Below are positions 1-5,062 of a stretch of DNA of 10,345 nucleotides, piece after piece. Both the position numbers and the translations under genes were made by a program. A model generated the notes under the pieces. The model was not told where the DNA came from. It saw only the letters and a program-made list of their open reading frames with translations, and made no database searches. Source of the stretch: CAYTWW01 sp043801855 (lineage in GTDB: Archaea > Nanobdellota > Nanobdellia > Woesearchaeales > GW2011-AR15); NCBI GenBank assembly GCA_043801855.1, contig JAZDLQ010000048.1, positions 1-10,345 of the forward strand, in the 5' to 3' direction. How positions within the stretch are numbered: position 1 is the stretch's first letter; every line of letters starts with the position of its first letter.

Positions 1-118
1 GAACCTTGAGAATGCAAACTATATGGTACATTTGAGAGCAGAATTCATAAACGGAACTTTAGAAGATAATTTTGGGTTGCGCCACAATGCACTGCTAGAA
101 GCAGCCGTTAAGGCTTAA
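1..118 (+). CDS. C-terminal tail of an unrecognised protein (partial)
   Basis: An open frame runs from base 2 to the TAA at 116-118 and gives 38 residues ending in LLEAAVKA. The start lies outside the window. The stretch is polar and helix-prone, with no cysteine motif or membrane segment, so no family can be named. Its codon choice resembles that of the downstream genes, and it is followed by a promoter for the next gene, so it is probably a real gene end rather than chance. No function is proposed. Confidence 0.5.
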   Translation, partial: NLENANYMVHLRAEFINGTLEDNFGLRHNALLEAAVKA

Positions 119-163
119 CCTACTTTAATTACATGCACCCCTACTACTTAATTTATCCATAAG

Positions 164-172
164 CTTTAAATG
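164..172 (+). promoter_or_regulatory. TATA box for the zinc-ribbon gene
   Basis: CTTTAAATG is centred about 31 bases before the ATG at 199. This is the distance expected for an archaeal leaderless transcript, and there is no Shine-Dalgarno before the ATG. Confidence 0.5.
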
Positions 173-198
173 TAAGGTGTTTTTTCTAAAAAGACATA

Positions 199-435
199 AT
201 GGCAAAACAATACAAAGTAAGGAAAAAATGCCTTATATGCAAAAACGTTTTCTATCCAAGTTACGCTGGGTCTTTATACTGCAATGACTGCAAGAACAAA
301 AAAACTCTTGAGAAGAAGAAACCTAAGCCTGTTTTAAAGGCAAAAGCAAAGTCTGCGCCTAGAAAGGCAAAGCCTGCTATCACAAAAAAGAAAGAAACCA
401 AAAAGGCAGTATCTAAAAAGAAAGCAAAGAAATAA
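199..435 (+). CDS. Zinc-ribbon protein with a lysine-rich tail
   Basis: A 78-residue protein in two parts. Residues 11-31 hold CxxC (C11, C14), a 13-residue spacer and CxxC (C28, C31), a compact zinc-ribbon or zinc-knuckle layout. From residue 32 to the end it is mostly Lys, Ala and Pro, rich in repeated KAKA, KKK and KKAK runs and almost free of hydrophobic residues. Such tails are known from histone H1-like and other nucleic-acid-binding proteins and are probably disordered. I infer a small nucleic-acid-binding protein, but DNA, RNA or ribosome cannot be told apart. The ATG lies about 31 bases after a TATA box, so the mRNA is probably leaderless. The gene stands alone between T-rich stretches and no named family is recognised. 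Confidence 0.85.
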   Translation: MAKQYKVRKKCLICKNVFYPSYAGSLYCNDCKNKKTLEKKKPKPVLKAKAKSAPRKAKPAITKKKETKKAVSKKKAKK

Positions 436-438
436 ATA

Positions 439-448
439 CTTTTTTCTT
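439..448 (+). terminator. T-run terminator after the zinc-ribbon gene
   Basis: A run of six T followed by CTT begins four bases after the stop codon. Archaeal RNA polymerase commonly terminates on such T-rich runs without a hairpin. Confidence 0.4.
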
Positions 449-452
449 ATAC

Positions 453-461
453 TATTTAATA
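453..461 (+). promoter_or_regulatory. TATA box for the 18-residue microprotein
   Basis: TATTTAATA is centred near 457. A start about 27 bases on would fall at about 484, just before the Shine-Dalgarno at 486-491, giving a short leader of about 15 bases. Confidence 0.45.
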
Positions 462-485
462 TTTACTAATGTAATATAATTTGAA

Positions 486-491
486 GAGGTG
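486..491 (+). promoter_or_regulatory. Shine-Dalgarno of the 18-residue microprotein
   Basis: GAGGTG matches the core of the archaeal anti-Shine-Dalgarno complement and lies 7 bases before the ATG at 499. Most genes in this window look leaderless, so a good Shine-Dalgarno here argues that the tiny frame is translated. Confidence 0.6.
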
Positions 492-498
492 GATTCTT

Positions 499-555
499 AT
501 GGGATGCTGCTGCTGTGGCGCTAAAAAAAAGAAAAAATCCGGCGACGGAAAATAA
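499..555 (+). CDS. Four-cysteine microprotein, 18 residues
   Basis: The frame encodes MGCCCCGAKKKKKSGDGK. Four consecutive cysteines follow Met-Gly and are followed by five lysines. Support for a real gene is its unit structure: a TATA box at 453-461, a Shine-Dalgarno at 486-491 with ideal spacing, and T-rich sequence straight after the stop. The coding part (GATGCTGCTGCTGTGGCG) is clearly richer in G and C than its flanks. I infer a metal- or thiol-binding peptide with a basic tail that could contact nucleic acid or acidic lipid. The N-terminus also resembles lipid-modified Gly-Cys ends, but no such modification is established here. An overlapping GTG frame at 515 could extend pyruvate kinase upstream, but it lacks family support. 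No known family is recognised. Confidence 0.6.
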   Translation: MGCCCCGAKKKKKSGDGK

Positions 556-562
556 ATATGAA

Positions 563-587
563 TTTCTTATTTTTTCTTTTCTGTTTT
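563..587 (+). terminator. T-rich terminator after the microprotein
   Basis: A strongly T-rich stretch with runs of six, four and four T starts seven bases after the microprotein stop and precedes the pyruvate kinase promoter. No hairpin is seen; this is the usual archaeal form. Confidence 0.4.
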
Positions 588-604
588 ATGCTTTTATTCA
601 AAAA

Positions 605-613
605 AATTTATTA
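605..613 (+). promoter_or_regulatory. TATA box for pyruvate kinase
   Basis: AATTTATTA is centred about 29 bases before the ATG at 638. It supports that ATG as the leaderless start rather than the upstream in-frame GTG at 515. Confidence 0.5.
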
Positions 614-637
614 ACCCTTGATTTATTACATTATTCT

Positions 638-2038
638 ATGAAAAAAACTAAGATAGTCTGTACACTCGGTCCTGCAACTGTAAAAAAAAGCGTCCTTAAA
701 ATGATGATACGTTCAGGAATGAACTCAGCAAGAATAAACCTGTCTCATGGTGATTTTACAGATTATGGCAGATTTGTTAAAATAATAAGAAGCATAAGCG
801 AAATTCCAATTATTCTTGATTCCAAAGGAAGAGAAGTAAGAATTATTACAGACAAGCCACTTGAGCTAAAAAGAGGAAATTTAGTTAAATTTGGATTTCA
901 CCGTAAATTCAGCGCTTATTTAGACCATAATTTTTCAAATGAGGCAAAACCTGGCCACAGAATTTTTTTTGATGATGGAATTATTCATGCAAAAATTGAG
1001 GAAATTAACTCAGATTATGCTATTATTAGATGCCAGAATGATGGCATTCTTAAATCAGGAAAAAGACTGAATTTACCTGACACAAAACTAAAGCTTCCAA
1101 GCCTTCACGCTAAAGACATTGAGGGAATTAATTTTGCAGCCAAGAATAAAATAGAGTTTTTTGCCTTATCATTTACAACATGTAAAAATGATGTGTTGCA
1201 CCTGAAAAAAAAATTAAAGGAAACAGGCTCAAAAACAAGTGTTATCGCTAAAATTGAAAATAGCGAAGGAATTGACAATTTTGACGAAATTCTTAAAGTC
1301 TCAGATGGGATTATGATAGCAAGAGGCGATCTTGGAGTAGAGCTTCCTTCTGAAAAAATACCTCTTTTACAAAAAGAGATGATACGAAAATGCTATACGC
1401 ATGGTAAAATAGTAATTACTGCAACCCAGATGCTGCAGTCTATGGTTGAATCAACAACCCCGACAAGAGCTGAAACAAGTGATGTTGCAAACGCAATACT
1501 AGACGGAACTGACGCTGTTATGCTTTCAGCTGAGACAGCAATCGGAAAATATCCTGTTTTAGCTGTAATGGAAATGTCAAAGATAGCAAAAGAAGTTGAG
1601 GAAAAAATAATTGTTAATATTCATGACCCAAAAATGATGGATGTGACTGAAGCAATCAGCCACTCATCATATGCTCTTCAAAAAGCAATTCCGATAGATA
1701 AGATGATTGTGCTTACCAGTTCAGGCTACACCGCAAGAATGATGGCAAGATTTAGGATTGCAAAAGATATTATCGCAATTACGCCTAACTTTGAAGTTAA
1801 AAAAAGGCTTGAGATGATTTTTGGATTAACGCCCGTATATTACCCTAAATTTATGGATAAGGATAAGGTTATTATTGGAGCGAGAATTGCGTTTAAGAAA
1901 AAGCTTGTCAAAGCAGATGACACAGTTCTATTTACAGCAGGATTATACACGCGCGGAAAGGCTGTTACAAATTTAATTGAAATTCATAAAATAAGCGACC
2001 TGATAGGCCATTTTGACAATAAGGAAAAACGCACCTAG
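638..2038 (+). CDS. pyk: Pyruvate kinase
   Basis: A 466-residue protein, normal length for the family. It transfers phosphate from phosphoenolpyruvate to ADP in the last step of glycolysis, in the cytoplasm. It opens with the typical KKTKIVCTLGPAT strand. Visible motifs are RINLSHG (32-38, substrate-binding Arg and Asn), IAKIENSEG (203-211, catalytic Lys205 and metal-binding Glu207), ARGDLGVE (228-235, metal-binding Asp) and the long ATQMLQSM...PTRAE...DAVMLSAETA block (252-291). The B domain is inserted at roughly 65-140 and the regulatory-type C domain covers about 325-466. One departure is LDSKGREVR where most family members have LDTKGPEIR. The chosen ATG fits both the family N-terminus and the TATA box; the frame stays open upstream to a GTG at 515, but that 41-residue extension is T-rich, hydrophobic and unlike the family. 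The gene ends four bases from the convergent Pth2 gene. Confidence 0.97.
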   Translation: MKKTKIVCTLGPATVKKSVLKMMIRSGMNSARINLSHGDFTDYGRFVKIIRSISEIPIILDSKGREVRIITDKPLELKRGNLVKFGFHRKFSAYLDHNFSNEAKPGHRIFFDDGIIHAKIEEINSDYAIIRCQNDGILKSGKRLNLPDTKLKLPSLHAKDIEGINFAAKNKIEFFALSFTTCKNDVLHLKKKLKETGSKTSVIAKIENSEGIDNFDEILKVSDGIMIARGDLGVELPSEKIPLLQKEMIRKCYTHGKIVITATQMLQSMVESTTPTRAETSDVANAILDGTDAVMLSAETAIGKYPVLAVMEMSKIAKEVEEKIIVNIHDPKMMDVTEAISHSSYALQKAIPIDKMIVLTSSGYTARMMARFRIAKDIIAITPNFEVKKRLEMIFGLTPVYYPKFMDKDKVIIGARIAFKKKLVKADDTVLFTAGLYTRGKAVTNLIEIHKISDLIGHFDNKEKRT

Positions 2039-2042
2039 CTTT

Positions 2043-2387
2043 TTAGGCGAGTTTTAGCTGCCCTGTTATTTCATCAATTTTTTCTTCTATATCAGGGCCA
2101 ATTGCTCCGCATGTAACTGTTCCAGGTTCAACTACAGTTCTACCTGCGTCACTGATTATCGATGTTGCTAATCCGATATCTTTTGCATTTTGTATATATT
2201 TATACAACTCATCAAGGCTTAGCACTTTCAAAACTACTTTAGCCATGCCTTCTTTTCGCCAATGCTTAATTGTTTTTTCATCTGACTTTAAAACAGCTTC
2301 AACGCTAGCATGGGCCACCTGCGCTGCCATTTTTCCTTTGGGAAGCTTTAAGTCATCACGTACTATTATTACTTGCTTGTATGACAT
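2043..2387 (-). CDS. pth2: Peptidyl-tRNA hydrolase, Pth2 type
   Basis: A 114-residue cytoplasmic enzyme that frees tRNA from peptidyl-tRNAs that drop off the ribosome. It is the archaeal/eukaryotic Pth2 fold, unrelated to bacterial Pth. Family marks run in order along the whole length: VIIVRDDLKLPKGKMAAQ (6-23) with GK18-19, HA at 26-27, HWRKEGMAKVVLKV (42-55), DAGRTVVEPGTVT (80-92), AIGPD (95-99) and the final ITGQLKL. Length is exactly that of the family, so the ATG at 2387 is preferred over an in-frame extension 27 residues upstream. A TATA box lies about 25 bases before this ATG, implying a leaderless mRNA. The gene is convergent with pyruvate kinase and divergent from the HAD gene. Confidence 0.96.
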   Translation of the reverse strand: MSYKQVIIVRDDLKLPKGKMAAQVAHASVEAVLKSDEKTIKHWRKEGMAKVVLKVLSLDELYKYIQNAKDIGLATSIISDAGRTVVEPGTVTCGAIGPDIEEKIDEITGQLKLA

Positions 2388-2406
2388 GAGTTTTACAAAG
2401 AATGCT

Positions 2407-2417
2407 TTATTTATATT
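2407..2417 (-). promoter_or_regulatory. TATA box for pth2
   Basis: Read on the minus strand this is AATATAAATAA, centred about 25 bases before the Pth2 ATG. It marks a leaderless promoter inside the 74-base divergent spacer. Confidence 0.5.
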
Positions 2418-2430
2418 TTTTTGGAATACA

Positions 2431-2455
2431 TTTATATATAATTCATTCAGATAAC
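2431..2455 (+). promoter_or_regulatory. Promoter of the HAD gene with ATTCAGATAAC element
   Basis: TTTATATATA (2431-2440) is centred 27 bases before the ATG at 2462, followed by ATTCAGATAAC at 2445-2455. The same 11 bases occur at 9405-9415, in the same position between a TATA box and an ATG. Confidence 0.6.
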
Positions 2456-2461
2456 CTAAAA

Positions 2462-3322
2462 ATGGCAATCGAAGCTATTGTGGCAGACCTTTGGGGGACT
2501 ACAATAAAAGAAGCAGGAGATTTATGGTCATTATTAAGAGATTTATATAAAATTGAGATGGATGAATGGAGAATTAAAGTTAGTCCTATTACAATGACCA
2601 AAAAATATGAAAACGTTAAAGACCTAATTGATGACTTGCCACAACTTCTTGGAAGACCATTAACTGAACCGGAATCTGATAGGATTAAAGAAATATTAGG
2701 TAAAAAAGATGCTAATGGCGAACTAGTATATAAGCTGCCCGCAGGATCAGATATGCCTCAGAATGTCTTGCTTGCGGCAGAATTGCACCTAAAATATAGT
2801 CTTGAAAATAGTACTCTCTACGATGATGCTATTGATGTTTTATCTAAGCTACATCGACAAGGAAAAAAAATCGCATTCTATTCAAATATCAACTCGTTAT
2901 ATGCTCCAGTTATCGAAAAAATACTTATTCCAGGATTAGAAAAGGCAGGTATAGTTGTTCCAAGAGAACATATTATCTTATCGTATGAGGTTAAAAAATG
3001 TAAACCCATGGACAGAAAAAAAATATTAGAGACACTTGCATCACCAAATGGAAAAGAGGACTTACTACAAGGGTATAAGGCTTTCTATGACTTAGTTGTG
3101 CAGAGTTTAGGAATAAGCAGAGAAAAAATATTAGTTATAGGAGACGGTGCAACAATTGATGTAATATTGCCTGTTTTTCTTGAGTTTGGCGATGCTGTCA
3201 AAATTAATAGACGCTATAGCAGGTCTAAATCAACAGAGAGATTTAAGATTATTGGAGAAAGAACCGTTGTAAATTCATTTTATGGTCTTCTATCATACAT
3301 GTCAGATAAGGGAATAATATAG
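2462..3322 (+). CDS. HAD-superfamily hydrolase
   Basis: A 286-residue protein with all four HAD motifs. Motif I is VADLWGTT (7-14), where Asp9 would be the nucleophile. Motif II is FYSNINS (139-145), with Ser141. Motif III is the lysine cluster KKCK (178-181). Motif IV is VIGDGATIDV (225-234), with Asp228 and Asp233. Trp11 replaces the usual second Asp of DxD; haloacid dehalogenases and several other subfamilies also lack that Asp. Residues 15-110 form a helical cap between motifs I and II. The core suggests a phosphatase or phosphohydrolase in the cytoplasm, but the substrate cannot be told; motif I faintly recalls enolase-phosphatase E1. The ATG follows a TATA box by 27 bases; an in-frame extension of 20 residues upstream runs through that TATA box and is rejected. 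The stop abuts the promoter of the tRNA gene. Confidence 0.88.
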   Translation: MAIEAIVADLWGTTIKEAGDLWSLLRDLYKIEMDEWRIKVSPITMTKKYENVKDLIDDLPQLLGRPLTEPESDRIKEILGKKDANGELVYKLPAGSDMPQNVLLAAELHLKYSLENSTLYDDAIDVLSKLHRQGKKIAFYSNINSLYAPVIEKILIPGLEKAGIVVPREHIILSYEVKKCKPMDRKKILETLASPNGKEDLLQGYKAFYDLVVQSLGISREKILVIGDGATIDVILPVFLEFGDAVKINRRYSRSKSTERFKIIGERTVVNSFYGLLSYMSDKGII

Positions 3323-3331
3323 TTTTAAATA
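3323..3331 (+). promoter_or_regulatory. TATA box for the tRNA gene
   Basis: TTTTAAATA is centred 30 bases before the first base of the tRNA, immediately after the HAD stop codon. Confidence 0.5.
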
Positions 3332-3378
3332 ACTGGATTATTTTTTTATGATATATGCCCCAGTAGTATAGCTTGGAT

Positions 3379-3393
3379 AATCAAATACCAAAA
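3379..3393 (+). other. Probable D-loop tRNA intron, 15 bases
   Basis: Exon bases TTGG (3373-3376) can pair with CCAA (3388-3391) as the 4-bp central helix. The flanking 3-base bulges are ATA (3377-3379) and AAA (3392-3394). Cutting after the second base of each bulge removes this stretch between positions 20a and 21. The outer helix is weak (GC/GC, then a mismatch) and no inner helix forms, so this is a relaxed bulge-helix-bulge. The best support is that removal yields a normal arginine-type D-arm. Confidence 0.65.
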
Positions 3394-3410
3394 AGCACAC
3401 GAGATTGCGG

Positions 3411-3427
3411 CATTAAAAAATGCAAAC
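3411..3427 (+). other. Canonical 37/38 tRNA intron, 17 bases
   Basis: A complete bulge-helix-bulge is visible. The outer helix is the anticodon stem CGAGA/TCTTG. The central helix is TTGC (3405-3408) with GCAA (3422-3425). The bulges are GG|C and AC|A, and the inner helix is ATT/AAT closed by an AAAA loop. Splicing at the second/third base of each bulge is the archaeal rule and falls exactly at 37/38. Confidence 0.88.
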
Positions 3428-3446
3428 ATCTTGAAACCGGGGTTCA

Positions 3447-3463
3447 AATCCTCGCTGGGGCGT
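3447..3463 (+). repeat. tRNA 3'-end repeat, copy 1
   Basis: AATCCTCGCTGGGGCGT covers the 3' strand of the T-arm and acceptor stem, the discriminator and one base beyond. It recurs exactly at 3559-3575. Duplicated tRNA 3' ends are typical attachment sites of tyrosine-recombinase elements. Confidence 0.8.
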
Positions 3464-3499
3464 ATTTCTATTTCATGTAAAGCAACTCTATTGGCAAAT

Positions 3500-3511
3500 C
3501 GAGGATTTGAA
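3500..3511 (-). repeat. Inverted copy of the tRNA T-arm segment
   Basis: CGAGGATTTGAA is the exact reverse complement of 3443-3454 in the T-arm. It can pair with either direct copy: 12 bp with the first and 8 bp with the one at 3559-3575. It is also half of a local palindrome, CAAATC-GAG-GATTTG (3496-3510). Confidence 0.7.
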
Positions 3512-3558
3512 ACACAGTCACTAGCGTTCCTGTGCCCCTCAAGCTTCGCTTTTCAGGG

Positions 3559-3575
3559 AATCCTCGCTGGGGCGT
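3559..3575 (+). repeat. tRNA 3'-end repeat, copy 2
   Basis: An exact 17-base match to 3447-3463, offset by 112 bases, with no tRNA body in front of it: the preceding bases lack the TTC of a T-loop. It ends two bases before the stop codon of the caspase-like gene on the other strand. Likely an attachment-site scar or the boundary of an inserted segment. Confidence 0.8.
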
Positions 3576-3577
3576 GT

Positions 3578-4348
3578 TTATCCAATTGGAAATATTCCAC
3601 TATCTCTCTCAAATAAGAATTGTGCAACATTAGGCAGAGCTGATATTGAAAAGCTACCAGCGTCTCCTGTAACTTTAGTATAATAATCTTGTAATGTTGT
3701 TTCTTTAGTAGCAGCTTGAACAGTAGTAGGCTTAAAAACATCGTTACTAATATTCCATGCGCCAGTGGTTTTTATCTCTCCTTCTTTTGTTGAATTACTC
3801 AATCCAACCCATTCTCTGTAAGCGCCTGCATTAATAATGTAACTCAAAGGATTTCTCATTAGTGTCGGATAAATTGCTCCTTGAAATAACAAGCCAACTT
3901 CTGTTGTTTGCGTTTCCCCTGCTGCGCCAACATATATTGTATTCGGTGGAAGAGGCAACGTTATTTCAGCAGAACAACAATCGAAAACACAAAATTTTAA
4001 TCCTTTGATTCTATCTAGCATAGCTAATAACTCTGCATTTGGAACCTTATTAAATTGTGAAAAATAATAAGCGAGAGTCATATTTTTTGGAAGGTTAATA
4101 ATGTTACCTTTATCGCCATGACCGACATATTGCAACCATAAAATATCACTTGCAGTCATTTTATCAGCAAGATCCTCAAGTGTTTTTAGAAACAAATCAT
4201 ATCTGGCGCGCATGTCATGAAGAGTTACAATAGACGAGATTCCATCATTATTTTGAATTAGCGCATCAATGACTCTATTCGCCATAAATGAAGACAATAA
4301 TTCTTCTCTAGGCTTATCATACGCTATTGATACAACATAAATGCTCAT
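3578..4348 (-). CDS. Stand-alone caspase-like protease (C14-type)
   Basis: A 256-residue protein with the caspase/metacaspase dyad. Strand 1 is SIYVVSIAY (2-10). The catalytic His lies in WLQYVGHGD (71-79, His77). The catalytic Cys lies in FCVFDCCSAE (119-128), most likely Cys125, matching the DxC of metacaspases. A later segment, VGAAGETQTTEVGLLFQGAIY (140-160), fits the strand and helix where family members place the small-subunit region. It has no signal peptide, membrane segment or extra domain, so it is a bare soluble peptidase domain (orthocaspase-like). Prokaryotic relatives act in regulated proteolysis or in suicide and antiviral responses; the target here is unknown. The ATG at 4348 follows a TATA box by 26 bases, implying a leaderless mRNA. 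The gene lies between the duplicated tRNA end and a microprotein gene on the same strand. Confidence 0.85.
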   Translation of the reverse strand: MSIYVVSIAYDKPREELLSSFMANRVIDALIQNNDGISSIVTLHDMRARYDLFLKTLEDLADKMTASDILWLQYVGHGDKGNIINLPKNMTLAYYFSQFNKVPNAELLAMLDRIKGLKFCVFDCCSAEITLPLPPNTIYVGAAGETQTTEVGLLFQGAIYPTLMRNPLSYIINAGAYREWVGLSNSTKEGEIKTTGAWNISNDVFKPTTVQAATKETTLQDYYTKVTGDAGSFSISALPNVAQFLFERDSGIFPIG

Positions 4349-4369
4349 TTTGAAAAATAGTATTGTTAC

Positions 4370-4378
4370 TATATAAAA
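4370..4378 (-). promoter_or_regulatory. TATA box for the caspase-like gene
   Basis: Read on the minus strand, TTTATATAG with T-rich flanks is centred 26 bases before the ATG. It allows transcription separate from the upstream microprotein. Confidence 0.5.
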
Positions 4379-4410
4379 ATCAATTGAATTTAATAAAACA
4401 AAAAATTGAT

Positions 4411-4542
4411 TTAAGCCTCTAAAGCTTCTCTTAGATCCTTCAAAAACTTATTTTCTTCTTCTCTTGATTCGTTTATTGATTTTATTCTTTCAAGATTTTC
4501 TTTTTTCATTGCAACGATTCTTTTTATTAGCATTTTGTTCAT
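4411..4542 (-). CDS. 43-residue charged microprotein upstream of the caspase
   Basis: The frame starts MNKMLIKRIVAMKKENLERI and ends EALEA. It is basic at the start and acidic in the second half (ESREEEN, 25-31), and looks like one long amphipathic helix or short coiled coil; it has no cysteine. Support for a real gene: a TATA-like box at 4588-4597, a G-rich ribosome-binding site (GTAGGGGGCGA) 10 bases before the ATG, and codon use like the neighbours. It lies 62 bases upstream of the caspase-like gene on the same strand, with a T-rich stretch between that could terminate it. I infer a partner, sensor or inhibitor of the caspase by position only; no family is recognised. A second in-frame ATG at codon 4 would shorten it by three residues. 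Confidence 0.6.
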   Translation of the reverse strand: MNKMLIKRIVAMKKENLERIKSINESREEENKFLKDLREALEA

Positions 4543-4552
4543 TTTTTGTTCG

Positions 4553-4559
4553 CCCCCTA
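4553..4559 (-). promoter_or_regulatory. G-rich ribosome-binding site of the 43-residue microprotein
   Basis: Read on the minus strand, AGGGGGC, in the context AGGGGGCGA, matches seven of nine bases of the ideal AGGAGGTGA and ends 10 bases before the ATG. Confidence 0.4.
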
Positions 4560-4587
4560 CTTTAATATTGCTAGTTAAACTCTATTA

Positions 4588-4597
4588 GTATATAAAC
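4588..4597 (-). promoter_or_regulatory. TATA box for the 43-residue microprotein
   Basis: Read on the minus strand, GTTTATATAC is centred about 50 bases before the ATG. That predicts a leader of about 24 bases that contains the ribosome-binding site. Confidence 0.5.
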
Positions 4598-4691
4598 TTT
4601 TCTATTTTTTACTACTATTAAGTAATAATATTTTAAAACTAAAGCTATTATACAAACACAACCAATATGGAATATAGGTGCATGTAACATT

Positions 4692-4706
4692 TTTATCGTC
4701 GATAAA
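4692..4706. promoter_or_regulatory. Palindrome 1, candidate operator
   Basis: TTTATCG-T-CGATAAA is a perfect 7+1+7 inverted repeat. It lies two bases from palindrome 2 and upstream of the TATA box of the winged-helix gene. Confidence 0.5.
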
Positions 4707-4708
4707 TA

Positions 4709-4724
4709 GGTTTTAATTAAAACC
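4709..4724. promoter_or_regulatory. Palindrome 2, candidate operator
   Basis: GGTTTTAATTAAAACC is a perfect 16-bp palindrome ending six bases before the TATA box at 4731, where the BRE or TFB site would be. A dimer bound here would block transcription of the winged-helix gene, so autoregulation is likely. Confidence 0.55.
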
Positions 4725-4730
4725 GCAAAA

Positions 4731-4738
4731 TATATAAA
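4731..4738 (+). promoter_or_regulatory. TATA box for the winged-helix gene
   Basis: TATATAAA is centred about 52 bases before the ATG at 4787, predicting a leader that starts near 4761 at AGGGGTTGAT. A second candidate, ATATATAA at 4742-4749, would give a shorter leader. Confidence 0.5.
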
Positions 4739-4786
4739 GAAATATATAATTGAATAGGTTAGGGGTTGATAGTATTTTTAAATAAA

Positions 4787-5062
4787 ATGGCAAAAGACGA
4801 TATTTTCAATGTGTTTTTCAGGCAAAAACCGGCAATGCTGCTAGTTAATCTTAGAAATTCCAAAAATGCCATATATGCATCATCTCTTGCAAAAACAATT
4901 GACTGCACATATTCTCATGTTGTTAAGATCCTTCAGGAAATGGAAAAAGCACAGCTAATTGAATTTGACAAAAAAGGAAGGCTAAAACTGCTTAAGCTTA
5001 CTAAGAAAGGAGATGCTGTTGCAGAAAGCATTGATAAAATCAGGATGACTCTAAAAGGTTAA
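4787..5062 (+). CDS. Winged helix-turn-helix regulator
   Basis: A 91-residue protein, the size of a single winged-helix domain. An initial helix (DDIFNVFFRQKPAMLLVNLR) is followed by a helix-turn-helix. In the latter, YASSLAKTIDCTYSHVVKIL carries the recognition helix, with Ser and His in the DNA-facing part. The wing is LIEFDKKGRLKLLKLTKKG, and a short C-terminal helix may serve dimerisation. This is the MarR/PadR-like pattern common in archaea. No ligand- or metal-binding site is visible. It probably binds the palindromes upstream of its own promoter and may also control the divergent microprotein and caspase genes. The ATG at 4787 is preferred; an in-frame TTG at 4766 would add seven residues. 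Its TAA overlaps the stop of the convergent DHH gene. Confidence 0.85.
   Translation: MAKDDIFNVFFRQKPAMLLVNLRNSKNAIYASSLAKTIDCTYSHVVKILQEMEKAQLIEFDKKGRLKLLKLTKKGDAVAESIDKIRMTLKG

Larger units (their letters stand above)
3357..3462 (+). tRNA. tRNA-Arg(GCG) precursor with two probable introns
   Basis: The ends form a perfect 7-bp acceptor stem (GCCCCAG / CTGGGGC) with discriminator G. The T-arm is CGGGG-TTCAAAT-CCTCG. The gene spans 106 bases, some 30 more than a normal tRNA. The anticodon stem is CGAGA (3400-3404) with TCTTG (3429-3433). Removing 3411-3427 leaves the loop TTGCGGA, which has U33, anticodon GCG and G37. The D-arm is also too long. Removing 3379-3393 leaves D-loop AGCTTGGATA with A14, G15, G18-G19, A20 and A21, then GCAC and A26. 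The resulting 74-base RNA has normal spacing throughout, and A20 is a known arginine identity base. One oddity remains: the D-stem GTAT/GCAC has an A-C mismatch at 12-23. CCA is not encoded. The 3' end is duplicated downstream. Confidence 0.9.

Noticed and set aside
129..139. TTACATGCACC matching the reverse complement at 4677-4687
   Set aside because: An 11-base match between two AT-rich spacers is expected by chance in a window this size, and the two positions have no shared context.
515..637. In-frame extension of pyruvate kinase to a GTG at 515
   Set aside because: The added 41 residues do not resemble the family N-terminus, cross a T-rich terminator and a TATA box, and overlap the microprotein. 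The ATG at 638 starts exactly where the family does.
2245..2454. Plus-strand frame opposite Pth2
   Set aside because: It is antisense to a well-conserved gene and has no family features or start signals.
3357..3462. Other isotypes (Asp, Pro, Cys, Ser, Sec) for the tRNA
   Set aside because: Pairing registers that give these anticodons lack U33, a purine at 37 or a correct bulge-helix-bulge; the Arg(GCG) register satisfies all of them.
3431..3616. Plus-strand frame through the tRNA 3' end
   Set aside because: It translates the tRNA T-arm and its duplicate, so it is an RNA gene read as protein.
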